A stretch of 55,267 bases of DNA from Epilithonimonas hominis. Lineage in GTDB: Bacteria; Bacteroidota; Bacteroidia; Flavobacteriales; Weeksellaceae. The position numbers and the translations under genes were made by a program. Of the stretch, positions 8,639 to 16,698 are shown piece by piece. Positions within the stretch are counted from its first letter, which is position 1, and each line of letters opens with the position of its first letter. The stretch covers positions 1 to 55,267 of the forward strand of contig NZ_RJTU01000010.1 in NCBI RefSeq assembly GCF_003730015.1, in the 5' to 3' direction. The notes under the pieces were generated by a model, which saw nothing but the letters and a program-made list of their open reading frames with translations, had not been told where the DNA came from and searched no databases.

Positions 8639-10189
8639 TTACGGATTGTTCATTTTTTCATTGACAGATTTTCTGAAATCAATATCATCTAAAACCCATT
8701 TAAGAATTTTATCTTCGGAAGATCTGATGTTAGCAAAGTCAGGATCAACATAAAAATTAGGTATTACACCCAATCCTTTATTTTCAAATTGAATATTGGG
8801 ACGTATAAGAAATAGCCCGATTGGTAATGTTAATTTTGAGTTAGGCAAAGTTACGGTATTATTCACACCTGAGACTGTACCATCATTGGCACCGCCGGTT
8901 TCTTCGCCCACTATTGTGGCTCTTTTCTCGTATTTTAACTTTGCCGAAATGATGGATGATGCAGAAAAGCTGGCACCATTTACCAACACATAGATTTTTC
9001 CTTGGAAAGCATTTGTTTTTGGTCTTGTTGGTCTTGATACAAACTCTCTGAAATAATAATGATGCTCTTTTTTAGATGACATAAGATAATTCCCAGCCAG
9101 AAAAAACGGGTAGCCAATTGCCGTAAAGATGGATGAAAAAACAGTTTGTCCCCGGAAATAATTCTGATGCATTCCAGATGTTTTGGAAGTCATCTCAGGA
9201 ACTTTTATCAAGGTGAATTTTTTATCTGAGAGGTATGAATACAGTGTGTTGATTTCGGAAAGCGACCCTCCAAGATTATCCCGAATATCCAGAATTAGAT
9301 ATGCCGAACCTGCTTTTTTGATCTTTGAAAATGACTCTGAATAAAATGCTTTGGAAAGTGTTGCAGAAAATGTTTTTATTTTGATATAGGCAATACTGCT
9401 GTCACTTGATAGGAATTTCAGACTTCTGTTATAGCTTTTGGAGTCAAAATCATAATCCTGTATTTTCTGAAAAGAGGTTACCTTGGGTTGTACTTTTTCC
9501 TTTGTAAGTTCCTGCTCCGTTTTTTTCTGCCTCCTTATAATAATCTCAGATACTTTATTATCCAATTTGGTAAGAAGTTTTGCACTGTCTAGAAACCCGT
9601 TTTCCAGCGTATAATAATTGAAAAATGTTAGATTTATAAAATATTTCTGAAAGGTTTTGTTGTAACCGTCCGAGCTAAAAAGTCTTCTGTAGCGTTCCGT
9701 AAGATCAGAAATATTTTCGTTGTTGATTGTAAGGATTTCGGTGCCAGGTTTTATATTTCCAAAATTCTGTTTGTTATCAGTCACAAACATTCTGTTGTCA
9801 ATAATTTTATAGTCCATCATTGCGAAAAGAGGTTTTTTTGTCTTCAGTTCTTTTTGCTCAGACTTTGAATATTGTCTTGGCACAGGTCTCAGCTGGAGAT
9901 GTCCTTCCTTAATGCTTGCAATTGCAGGAGATAATTTTAGGTAAAATTGATTAGGAGTCAGTGGTTCGGTTATGATTTGTTTCAGGCTGTCAAATTTTTT
10001 GTCCAGCTGTGGCTTGGAAATGTACCAATAAAGATTAGGGTGAAATCTCTTAAGCTTTTTGTACGTAAAGTCTACATCTTCTCTTAGTTCGGAAGCTGGT
10101 ATTTTCTTTTGTAAAAACAAATTATTTTGCCTTACAGAATTGCAGGAGAGTACAAACAACAATAAAAAAAACAATAAAACAGATTTCAT
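8639..10189 (-). CDS. S41 family C-terminal processing peptidase, lipoprotein
   Basis: A 516-residue predicted lipoprotein (signal ending FVLSC, Cys16) with a C-terminal tail-specific protease domain. The nucleophile region is VLVNGASFSASSIISAKLKYE followed by ATIVGEETGGANDG, the usual S41 core. A PDZ-like stretch (TEILTINNENISDLTERY) precedes it. Such flavobacterial proteins sit in the envelope; the target is unknown. It is transcribed alone toward the convergent epimerase gene. Confidence 0.88.
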   Translation of the reverse strand: MKSVLLFFLLLFVLSCNSVRQNNLFLQKKIPASELREDVDFTYKKLKRFHPNLYWYISKPQLDKKFDSLKQIITEPLTPNQFYLKLSPAIASIKEGHLQLRPVPRQYSKSEQKELKTKKPLFAMMDYKIIDNRMFVTDNKQNFGNIKPGTEILTINNENISDLTERYRRLFSSDGYNKTFQKYFINLTFFNYYTLENGFLDSAKLLTKLDNKVSEIIIRRQKKTEQELTKEKVQPKVTSFQKIQDYDFDSKSYNRSLKFLSSDSSIAYIKIKTFSATLSKAFYSESFSKIKKAGSAYLILDIRDNLGGSLSEINTLYSYLSDKKFTLIKVPEMTSKTSGMHQNYFRGQTVFSSIFTAIGYPFFLAGNYLMSSKKEHHYYFREFVSRPTRPKTNAFQGKIYVLVNGASFSASSIISAKLKYEKRATIVGEETGGANDGTVSGVNNTVTLPNSKLTLPIGLFLIRPNIQFENKGLGVIPNFYVDPDFANIRSSEDKILKWVLDDIDFRKSVNEKMNNP

Positions 10190-10259
10190 ACTTTCAAAAA
10201 ATTAGCTTTTTTCGGAAAGTTAAGTATCCTATAATGCCGTATTAAAAAGAATATAATAT

Positions 10260-11291
10260 TTACAGCTGATCAATATTAATTATAAAATCATCTACGATTT
10301 GATCCGGCGTTGCCCAGGATGTAATGATTCGAATAGCAGAACGCTCTTCATTTACTTTTTTCCAGATGTAAAAATCAAAATTTTCAGCTAACTTTTCGAT
10401 TTGGGAGTTGCTGAGAATCGGGAAAATCTGATTGGTAAATGTTTCTGACAAGAATTGAAAACCTTTTTTCTGAAATGCAGATTTGATTTTCATTGCCTGA
10501 ACGTTGGAATGTTTTGCTAGGTCAAAATACAGTTCATTCTTCATCAGTTCCGAAAACTGAATGCCCAGCAGTCTTCCTTTTGCCAGCATTGCGCCTTTCT
10601 GCTTGATATGAAATCCAAATTCTTCTTTGAGTTTTTTATTGGTAATGATAATCGCTTCGCCCAAAAGTGCTCCATTCTTTGTGCCTCCGAGGTAAAAAAC
10701 GTCCGTCAAGTTGGCGATATCTTCCAAAGTCAAATCATTGATTTCTGAAGTCAGAGCTTGTCCTAATCTCGCACCGTCCATAAAAAGATACAAATCATTG
10801 GTTTTGCAAAATTCAGACAGTTCTTGTAATTCTTTCTTTTTGTAAATGGTTCCTATTTCGGTAGAATTGGAGATGTAAACCAATTTTTGTTTGACTTGAT
10901 GTGGTTTATTGGTATGCAAGTCCAAAACGGACTGGATATGTTCTGGTTTTAGTTTTCCATCCGAAGTTGCCAATCCGTGAACTTTATGTCCTGTAGCTTC
11001 GATAGCGCCGGTTTCATTGGTGAAAATATGACCTGTTTCCGCAGAAATAACACTTTCGTGTGGTCTGAGAATAGAAGAAATAACAAGCAAGTTGGCTTGA
11101 GTTCCTCCGCTTACAAAATGAATATCGGCATCGTAATGATTCATTTTTTTTTGGATTAATTCTCTGGCCTCTTCTGAATATTCATCGTAACCATAGCCGT
11201 TTTGCTGACTAAGATTTGTTTTGATTAATGCTTCTAAAATATTAAGATGACAACCTTCCGAATAATCGTTTTTGAAAGAATATTTCTTCAT
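10260..11291 (-). CDS. ltaE: Low-specificity L-threonine aldolase
   Basis: PLP-dependent fold type I enzyme that cleaves threonine or allo-threonine to glycine and acetaldehyde. With the start at 11291 (MKKYSFKNDYSEG) it has 343 residues. The PLP lysine is K205 in LGGTKNGA, with H88 (TGHIF) near the active site and MDGARLGQAL (about 171-180) as the PLP-binding Asp region. A longer version starting at 11354 would overlap yoeB, so it is not chosen. It starts 13 nt after the yoeB stop and may be cotranscribed from the yefM-yoeB promoter, an unusual arrangement for a metabolic gene. Confidence 0.93.
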   Translation of the reverse strand: MKKYSFKNDYSEGCHLNILEALIKTNLSQQNGYGYDEYSEEARELIQKKMNHYDADIHFVSGGTQANLLVISSILRPHESVISAETGHIFTNETGAIEATGHKVHGLATSDGKLKPEHIQSVLDLHTNKPHQVKQKLVYISNSTEIGTIYKKKELQELSEFCKTNDLYLFMDGARLGQALTSEINDLTLEDIANLTDVFYLGGTKNGALLGEAIIITNKKLKEEFGFHIKQKGAMLAKGRLLGIQFSELMKNELYFDLAKHSNVQAMKIKSAFQKKGFQFLSETFTNQIFPILSNSQIEKLAENFDFYIWKKVNEERSAIRIITSWATPDQIVDDFIINIDQL

Positions 11292-11304
11292 TATTTCTGC
11301 TTTT

Positions 11305-11562
11305 TTAATCGTAATGAAACCTGCACTTGGCAATTTGGATTTCATTATCTTCATATTTATAAATCAGTCGATGTTCGTCATCAATTCTTCTTGACCAAAA
11401 ACCCGAATATTTATGTTTTAAAGGTTCAGGTTTTCCCGTGCCATCAAAAGGATTTCTGGCGATATCTTTCAGCAATTCATTAATTTTTCTGAGTTTTTTC
11501 TTATCTGTATTTTGCCAATAGAGATAATCTTCCCAAGATTCATCCACAAAAACATATTTCAT
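11305..11562 (-). CDS. yoeB: Txe/YoeB family mRNA interferase toxin
   Basis: An 85-residue RelE-superfamily ribosome-dependent RNase. The catalytic residues fall at the same numbers as in E. coli YoeB: E46, R65, H83, Y84 (ending RFHYD). LYWQNTDKKKLRKINELLKDIARNPFDGTGKPEPLK is textbook family sequence. The start codon overlaps the antitoxin stop (TAATG), giving translational coupling. All active-site residues are intact, so it should be functional. Confidence 0.95.
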   Translation of the reverse strand: MKYVFVDESWEDYLYWQNTDKKKLRKINELLKDIARNPFDGTGKPEPLKHKYSGFWSRRIDDEHRLIYKYEDNEIQIAKCRFHYD

Positions 11563-11816
11563 TATCCTTCAATTAAATCTTTAGAAAATGTGTTGCCTGC
11601 CTTCAGCTTATCAATCGCTGAATCTAATCTGGTTTCATTTTTCCTAGAGGATAATTCGTGGTTAGTAGCCATCAAAGAATTGTATTCTTCCAAAGATATT
11701 ACAACAATACCGTTGTCTTTCCCACGATTAATAATTAATGTTTCGAAGTTTTTGGAAACTTTGTCAAGATAAGTTTTAATGTCTTTTCGGAAATCTGATA
11801 TGTTGGCAATAAGCAT
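11562..11816 (-). CDS. yefM: Phd/YefM family antitoxin
   Basis: An 84-residue antitoxin paired with YoeB. The N-terminal Phd/YefM DNA-binding fold is visible (ANISDFRKDIKTYLDKV, LIINRGKDNGIVVISLEEYNSL) and the C-terminal part is the toxin-neutralising tail. An in-frame ATG at 11852 would sit in the operator, so the start at 11816 is used. YefM with YoeB normally represses its own promoter, and a palindrome with the expected TGTACA core lies immediately upstream. Confidence 0.94.
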   Translation of the reverse strand: MLIANISDFRKDIKTYLDKVSKNFETLIINRGKDNGIVVISLEEYNSLMATNHELSSRKNETRLDSAIDKLKAGNTFSKDLIEG

Positions 11817-11832
11817 AATTTTGTATTTTAAC

Positions 11833-11852
11833 TTGTACAAATATAAGTACAA
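11833..11852 (-). promoter_or_regulatory. yefM-yoeB operator overlapping the -7 element
   Basis: TTGTAC at 11833-11838 and GTACAA at 11847-11852 form perfect 6-bp inverted arms with an 8-bp spacer. The minus-strand -7 element TATATTTG (11845-11838) lies inside the palindrome, so bound YefM or YefM-YoeB would mask the promoter. The TGTACA core is the motif known for E. coli YefM. Confidence 0.7.
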
Positions 11853-11890
11853 TATGTCAAAATTTTATAATAAATTTTGTTAGTTCAAAA

Positions 11891-11921
11891 TTGAATTCTG
11901 TCTAACTTTTACCTATCTTTG
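11891..11921 (+). promoter_or_regulatory. mntR promoter with CTAACTTT motif
   Basis: TTG at 11891-11893, 20-bp spacer, TATCTTTG at 11914-11921. The last G is 5 nt before the mntR ATG. TCTAACTTT at 11901-11909, between the two elements, recurs at the mntH promoter (53880-53888) and may be an MntR half-site. Confidence 0.6.
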
Positions 11922-11925
11922 AACT

Positions 11926-12573
11926 ATGAATTCCCTCACCGAAGAAAATTATCTGAAAGCGCTTTATCATCTTATTAATGATAATGATGAAGTTTCTGTA
12001 AATGACCTGAGCCGACAACTTAACATCAAAATGCCGTCTGTGAATAGTATGATAAAAAAATTTGCAGATAAAAAATGGGTAAAATATGAATCTTATAAAC
12101 CTATCAAACTAACTGAATCCGGAAAGAAAGAAGCGTCGCTCATCGTAAGAAAACACCGATTGACAGAGATGTTTCTGGTAGAAAAGATGGGTTTTGGTTG
12201 GGAAAATGTCCACGAAATTGCAGAACAGTTAGAACACATTCATTCCGAAGTGTTTTTTGATAAAATGGACGAAATCCTCAATTACCCGAAAGTGGATCCG
12301 CACGGTGAACCTATTCCGGACAAAGATGGTAATGTAATCCAGCCCGATTTTAAAAAACTGAGTAAATGTCAGGAAAATGAAATAGTGGAACTGGCGTCTG
12401 TAACTACTTCTTCGGAAGAATTTCTCAGCTTTCTTAATAAAAGAAATCTAAGTCTAGGAACTGAAATCAAAGTTCTGCAAAAGGAAGATTTTGACCACTC
12501 AATAAAGGTTTCATACAATGGTCAGGAAGAGAATTTTAGTAAAACGGTCTGTGACAGGTTGTTAGTAAAATAA
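11926..12573 (+). CDS. mntR: DtxR/MntR family metal-dependent repressor
   Basis: A 215-residue regulator with an N-terminal winged helix-turn-helix (about 1-70: EENYLKALYHL...VNDLSRQLNIKMPSVNSMIKKF). The dimerisation/metal-binding domain follows (about 72-140: VRKHRLTEMFLVEKMGFGWENVHEIAEQLEHIHSEVFFDKMDE with the expected His/Glu ligands). A C-terminal FeoA/SH3-like domain completes it. The family binds Mn(II) or Fe(II) and represses uptake genes. mntH in the same window has a matching motif at its promoter, favouring a manganese role. The mRNA is predicted to be leaderless. Confidence 0.92.
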   Translation: MNSLTEENYLKALYHLINDNDEVSVNDLSRQLNIKMPSVNSMIKKFADKKWVKYESYKPIKLTESGKKEASLIVRKHRLTEMFLVEKMGFGWENVHEIAEQLEHIHSEVFFDKMDEILNYPKVDPHGEPIPDKDGNVIQPDFKKLSKCQENEIVELASVTTSSEEFLSFLNKRNLSLGTEIKVLQKEDFDHSIKVSYNGQEENFSKTVCDRLLVK

Positions 12574-12604
12574 AAAAGAGACTTAAAATCAAGTCTCTTT
12601 TGTT
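12574..12604. terminator. Bidirectional terminator between mntR and dnaJ
   Basis: Stem of 11 bp (12574-12584 with 12591-12601, core AAGAGACTT/AAGTCTCTT) flanked by A and T runs. It serves the two convergent genes. Confidence 0.9.
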
Positions 12605-12609
12605 TATGC

Positions 12610-13734
12610 TTAATTGAACATATCCTTCACTTTCTCGAAGAATGTCTTTTCTTTTCCTGTTGGTTCGGCATTCATATCGCCGTTTTCCAACTGGCTCTGG
12701 AAAAATTCTTTCTGCTCTTTGGTCAGTTTTTGTGGTGTCCAGACATTGATATGAACAAACATATCACCTTTTCCACCATAACCTTCAATATTTGGAAGAC
12801 CTTTGCCAGCCAATCTCAGGATTTTACCGGATTGTGTTCCTTCATCAATCTTGATTTTGACCTTTCCGCCTACTACATTAATTTCCTTTGTGGTTCCTAG
12901 AGCCGCTTCGGCAAAAGATATATACAGTTCCTGATGTAGATTATCGCCCTCGCGCTTGATTGCTTTATCTACTTCTTCCTCCACCACTACCAAAAGGTCG
13001 CCAGGTGTTCCGCCCAAAGGCGCATCATTTCCTTTTCCTCTAACATTAAGCTGGATGCCGTCTCTGGCACCTGCCGGAATATTGATGGTGATTTCTTCTT
13101 CTTCTTTCACTAAACCTTGTGCATTGGCTCCGGAAGGGATTTTGTCTGCCACTTTTCCGATACCTTGACATGTTCCACAAGTGGTTTGCGTCTGCATCTG
13201 TCCGAACATCGTATTCATAACTTTGACTTGAACACCACTTCCGCCACATGTAGGACAAGTTTTAGAAGTAACACCAGCAGCCAGTTTCATCTTCTTGACC
13301 TTAACGGTTTTCTGAGTTCCGTTGATCATCTCTTCAAGATTCAACTTGATGCGGATTCTCAGATTGGAACCACGTGCCTGCTGCTGTCTCTGACCACCGC
13401 CAAATCCGCCATTGAAATGTCCGCCGAAAATATCGCCAAACTGACTGAAAATGTCTTCCATATTCATTCCGCCGCCAAAGCCGCCAAATCCACCACCGCC
13501 AGCTGCACCGCCCATTCCGGCGTGTCCGAACTGGTCATACCTGGCTTTCTTGTTATCGTCGCTCAGCACTTCATAGGCTTCTGCCGCTTCTTTAAATTTT
13601 TCTTCTGCTTCCTTATCGCCAGGATTTTTATCCGGGTGATATTTGATTGCCATTTTTCTGTAGGCTTTCTTGATTTCTTCTACGCTGGCCGATTTGGATA
13701 TTTCTAAAACTTCGTAATAATCGCGTTTTGACAT
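12610..13734 (-). CDS. dnaJ: Chaperone DnaJ with two-motif zinc finger
   Basis: Hsp40 co-chaperone of DnaK, 374 residues. The J domain (about 1-70) has HPD in [11 protein letters not shown] and is followed by a Gly/Phe-rich linker to about 115. The zinc region has only two CxxCxGxG motifs (CPTCGGSG and CGTCQGIG) instead of the four of E. coli DnaJ. By position these are motifs 2 and 3, so one zinc site remains and the site built by motifs 1 and 4 is missing. The C-terminal substrate domains are complete. It lies 92 bp downstream of grpE, a heat-shock pair; no CIRCE element was found. Confidence 0.96.
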   Translation of the reverse strand: MSKRDYYEVLEISKSASVEEIKKAYRKMAIKYHPDKNPGDKEAEEKFKEAAEAYEVLSDDNKKARYDQFGHAGMGGAAGGGGFGGFGGGMNMEDIFSQFGDIFGGHFNGGFGGGQRQQQARGSNLRIRIKLNLEEMINGTQKTVKVKKMKLAAGVTSKTCPTCGGSGVQVKVMNTMFGQMQTQTTCGTCQGIGKVADKIPSGANAQGLVKEEEEITINIPAGARDGIQLNVRGKGNDAPLGGTPGDLLVVVEEEVDKAIKREGDNLHQELYISFAEAALGTTKEINVVGGKVKIKIDEGTQSGKILRLAGKGLPNIEGYGGKGDMFVHINVWTPQKLTKEQKEFFQSQLENGDMNAEPTGKEKTFFEKVKDMFN

Positions 13735-13826
13735 AATTCGTAATTAATCATTGATAGTTGAGGAATGGTAATGAATATTTAAAATGAAAAAATCATTTAA
13801 TAATTATTTCTTAACATTCATAATGT

Positions 13827-14366
13827 TTACTTTCCGGTTACTACTTTAGCAAAACGAATGACTTTGTCGTGAAGCTGATAACCGGTTTCTATCACATCTA
13901 CAATCTTGCCCTTCAATTCTGGAGTTGGTGAAGGAATCTGCGTAATAGCCTCGTGAAAATCTACATTAAAATCGTCTCCAACATTCACATCAATTGGTTT
14001 AAGACCTTTCTCTATCAATTTGTTTCTGAATTTCTGATAAATCAACTCTACGCCTTTCAGGTCGGATTCGTTTCCGTTTTTAGCGATCTCTTTCAAAGCT
14101 CTTTCAAAATCGTCCAAAATGCCTAACATAGAAGTCATCAGATCTTTTGAAGCATAAAGGTAAAATTCATTTTTTTCTTTCAGAGTTCTTTTTTTGTAAT
14201 TTTCAAACTCTGCATATAAACGGATATATCTGTCTTTTTCTTCTGCCAAAAGTTCTTCTGCAGTAGGCTTTTGTGACACATTTTCCTGATTTTCCTGTTC
14301 CGTGTTTTCAGTGTTCTGTGAGTTCGTGTCCAGATTTTCTTCGTGTATATCTTTATTTTCGTCCAT
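13827..14366 (-). CDS. grpE: Nucleotide exchange factor GrpE
   Basis: A 179-residue DnaK nucleotide exchange factor. The N-terminus is acidic and disordered (about 1-45), a long coiled coil follows (LLAEEKDRYIRLYAEFENYKKRTLKEK), and the conserved C-terminal beta domain ends IVDVIETGYQLHDKVIRFAKVVTGK. It is the first gene of the grpE-dnaJ pair on this strand and is divergent from the DUF1003 gene. Confidence 0.97.
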   Translation of the reverse strand: MDENKDIHEENLDTNSQNTENTEQENQENVSQKPTAEELLAEEKDRYIRLYAEFENYKKRTLKEKNEFYLYASKDLMTSMLGILDDFERALKEIAKNGNESDLKGVELIYQKFRNKLIEKGLKPIDVNVGDDFNVDFHEAITQIPSPTPELKGKIVDVIETGYQLHDKVIRFAKVVTGK

Positions 14367-14400
14367 TATTGATAATTTTATATCTTCTGTTTCTCAATTT

Positions 14401-14442
14401 TTCTGCCAATGCTTTACCATTGACAATTAGGCAGAATTTTTT
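14401..14442 (+). terminator. Orphan plus-strand terminator-like hairpin
   Basis: TTCTGCC (14401-14407) pairs with GGCAGAA (14430-14436), with AATG/CATT inside, followed by six T. No plus-strand gene lies upstream for several kilobases. It would therefore end a transcript antisense to grpE or act in the leader of the DUF1003 gene. Confidence 0.5.
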
Positions 14443-14504
14443 ATCATTAAGCGTAAATTTTGACATTTCGTATAAAAAACTGTATTTTTATCAAAATTAT
14501 AGGA

Positions 14505-15053
14505 ATGAGACTGACGAAAGAGAATGATAAAAAACTATCTGCATTAGAAAAAGTAGCCAACGGAATCATTTGGTGGGTAGGTTCTATTCAGTCGCTGGTT
14601 TTCCATACTATTTTTTTCATTATTTGCTTTGCATTGCCTATTTTCAATATTGTTGAATTTGAGCATATGTTGCTGGTTCTTACCACTGTCGTTTCTCTGG
14701 AGGCGATCTATCTGGCCATTTTTATTCAGATGTCTGTGAATAAAAGTTCTGAACATATTGAGGATTTGAAAGAAGATGTCAATGAGATCCAAGAAGATAT
14801 TGATGAGATTCAGGAAGATATTGAAGAAATTCAGGAAGATGTAGAAGAAATCCAAGAAGATATTGACGAAATTCAGGAAGATGTTGAGGAAATCAGTGAA
14901 GATGAAGATGATGAAGACCACAGCGAGCGTGCCAGAACGGTAATGCTGAAAAGCAAAGTGACAAGTAATAAAAATGATATCAAAAACCTGAAAGATAAAA
15001 TTGCTGAGCTGGAAAATCTAATAGAAAGCCTTAAGAAAGAAGTTGAGCAATAA
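14505..15053 (+). CDS. DUF1003-like membrane protein with acidic heptad repeats
   Basis: A 182-residue protein. Two membrane segments (about 27-48 and 55-75) separated by a short acidic loop resemble DUF1003 proteins. After the membrane part, residues 92-133 are six near-perfect 7-residue repeats of the type (V/I)(D/E)EIQED. A charged stretch and a second coiled coil (NDIKNLKDKIAELENLIESLKKEVE) follow. The long coiled coil should project into the cytoplasm and could oligomerise the protein. The start at 14505 follows AGGA. It converges with the monooxygenase gene with a 2-bp gap. Function unknown. Confidence 0.75.
   Translation: MRLTKENDKKLSALEKVANGIIWWVGSIQSLVFHTIFFIICFALPIFNIVEFEHMLLVLTTVVSLEAIYLAIFIQMSVNKSSEHIEDLKEDVNEIQEDIDEIQEDIEEIQEDVEEIQEDIDEIQEDVEEISEDEDDEDHSERARTVMLKSKVTSNKNDIKNLKDKIAELENLIESLKKEVEQ
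14778..14903 (+). repeat. Six tandem 21-bp units encoding acidic heptads
   Basis: 126 bp made of six 21-bp units, each coding for seven residues of the EIQED type. The units differ mostly at third positions, so the array is conserved as protein more than as DNA. Confidence 0.85.
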
Positions 15054-15055
15054 TT

Positions 15056-16171
15056 CTACAGTTCCAGTTTAAGAATTTTCTCCATTTGTTTCTGATTGAC
15101 AGATTCCGGTATCCGTCTGAAAATCGTATTCCTGAAGCTTGTAAAATTCTCCCATTGCGCAATCTTTCCTAAAGTCCAGCTTGTTTTCACAATGTGATGA
15201 ACTTTCTTCTTTCGGATTTTTTCAAATTGAGAAAAAACTATGTTCCAGTCTTTTTCACTTTCTGATAATTTTGCAATCACATAGGCATCTTCTACCGCTT
15301 GGCAACCGCCTTGTCCCATATTGGGCGTCATGGCGTGGGCAGCATCACCAATCAGACAAAGATTTTCTGTACACCAACTGTCCATCGGTTGGATGTCGAT
15401 AATGTCATTTAGGATAATATTTTGTTTCGCAGTTTCAGCAATCATTTCCAAAATATCAGGATGAAATTCCCGAAACGTTTCCAACAAATCAATATCATCA
15501 GAATAGAATTTCTCATTCACCAAAGCGTACCAATATAAAATATTTTCAGAAAGTTTTACAAAGCCGAAACGTTTCCCTTTTCCCCACATTTCGTAAGCGT
15601 TGTGGCTGTATTTTTCTGGGATTTCGGTTTGTAGAATTCCGCGCCAGCATTTTTGACCAGCATTTCGGATTTCTCCGGATTTTAGAATTTGATTTCGAAC
15701 CAAAGATTTTACGCCATCTGCTCCAAAAACAATTTCGCTTTCGATTTCTGTTTTATCTTCAAAAGTTAAATGATAGTTTTCTTTTTTCTCAATTGTCGAA
15801 AGTCGTTTATTAAGAATGATATGTTCCGAAATATTTTCACTGAGAATTTTTTGTAAATCTGCTCTGTGAATGGCAATGTTGCAAACTTTGTATTTGTTTC
15901 CCAATTTCAAAACATCCGTTTTCGAAATGGTTTTCAGTTTTTCATCAGTTATGATCAAAGCGTGCATTTTGGTTCCGGCATTCTCGATTTTTTCTTTCAA
16001 TCCGAGTTTATCAAAAATTTGCATTGCATTTCCAGCCATTGCAATTCCCGCTCCAACCGTTTTTATTTCCGGCGCACTTTCATAGATTTTGAAATCGATG
16101 TTTTGTTGCTTTAGAACATTACCTAAAGTCAAACCGCCAATTCCGCCACCGATGATTGAGATTGAATTCAT
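15056..16171 (-). CDS. FAD-dependent monooxygenase (UbiH/PHBH-like)
   Basis: A 371-residue class A flavoprotein hydroxylase. The N-terminal dinucleotide motif is GGGIGGLTL, the second FAD motif is the GDAAHAMTPNMGQGGCQAVEDA box (about 283-304), and FGADGVKSLVR is the DG motif. The family oxidises aromatic or related substrates with NAD(P)H and O2; several members inactivate tetracyclines. I cannot assign the substrate. The start codon overlaps the stop of the upstream small membrane protein gene (TAATG), so the two are translationally coupled. Confidence 0.88.
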   Translation of the reverse strand: MNSISIIGGGIGGLTLGNVLKQQNIDFKIYESAPEIKTVGAGIAMAGNAMQIFDKLGLKEKIENAGTKMHALIITDEKLKTISKTDVLKLGNKYKVCNIAIHRADLQKILSENISEHIILNKRLSTIEKKENYHLTFEDKTEIESEIVFGADGVKSLVRNQILKSGEIRNAGQKCWRGILQTEIPEKYSHNAYEMWGKGKRFGFVKLSENILYWYALVNEKFYSDDIDLLETFREFHPDILEMIAETAKQNIILNDIIDIQPMDSWCTENLCLIGDAAHAMTPNMGQGGCQAVEDAYVIAKLSESEKDWNIVFSQFEKIRKKKVHHIVKTSWTLGKIAQWENFTSFRNTIFRRIPESVNQKQMEKILKLEL

Positions 16172-16632
16172 TATTTTCTAGTTTTCTTAAATTTGTAGTG
16201 TTGGTAGAAAAAAGAAAAACTTATCAGAATAGTAATCATTACATCAAACCAAAATACGGATTTTCTAAATTCTTTTGCATTAACAATTTCAATAAGACAA
16301 ATTATTCCTGACATAATTGTTATCCATCCATAAAGCGCATAATTGTTTTTTTCTTTGTCGAAAAAAGGCATATGTCCTCCTGTAAAATGTCCTGGATTAT
16401 ACATATTCTTATCCCATTCTTTGTAACCTGCAATTACAGATTCGTCAACTTCGACTTCATTTTCGTCTAGATTTAAACTGTTTATAAATTCAAAAACATT
16501 TTGCTTGTCTTTTTCCTCACAATAAAGAATGTTGTTTTCCCAATCGGCTTCGAACAATATTCCTTTATCCTTTAAACTTTGGCAAACAAAATCTAAATTA
16601 GAAACAAATTTGAATTTTTTAATTTCAATCAT
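16171..16632 (-). CDS. Small membrane protein, unknown function
   Basis: A 153-residue protein. The first 65 residues look like a soluble alpha/beta domain (KFKFVSNLDFVCQSLKDKGILFEADWENNILYCEEKDKQ) resembling the DUF2007-type signal-transducing fold. Two membrane segments follow near the C-terminus (about 103-121 and 127-145). The start at 16632 lies just beyond the rpoD terminator. A TATTTTTG element (16643-16636) ends 4 nt before it, suggesting a near-leaderless mRNA. It overlaps the monooxygenase start by one base. No confident family match. Confidence 0.65.
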   Translation of the reverse strand: MIEIKKFKFVSNLDFVCQSLKDKGILFEADWENNILYCEEKDKQNVFEFINSLNLDENEVEVDESVIAGYKEWDKNMYNPGHFTGGHMPFFDKEKNNYALYGWITIMSGIICLIEIVNAKEFRKSVFWFDVMITILISFSFFYQHYKFKKTRK

Positions 16633-16635
16633 ATT

Positions 16636-16643
16636 CAAAAATA
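16636..16643 (-). promoter_or_regulatory. -7 element 4 nt before a start codon
   Basis: On the minus strand TATTTTTG, ending 4 nt before the ATG at 16632. It partly overlaps the T-run of the rpoD terminator, so function is uncertain. Confidence 0.35.
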
Positions 16644-16675
16644 TAAAAAAAGCAAGACCAAAAAGTCTTGCTTTC
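16644..16675 (-). terminator. rpoD terminator
   Basis: Stem GAAAGCAAGAC/GTCTTGCTTT... read on the minus strand with a 6-nt loop and a run of T. It begins about 24 nt after the rpoD stop. Confidence 0.85.
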
Positions 16676-16698
16676 ATATCATTCCAAGAATGAAAATT

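Noticed and set aside
13117-13707. 196-codon open frame antisense to dnaJ
   Set aside because: It is the mirror of the Gly-rich and Cys-rich dnaJ regions and has no domain or start signal.
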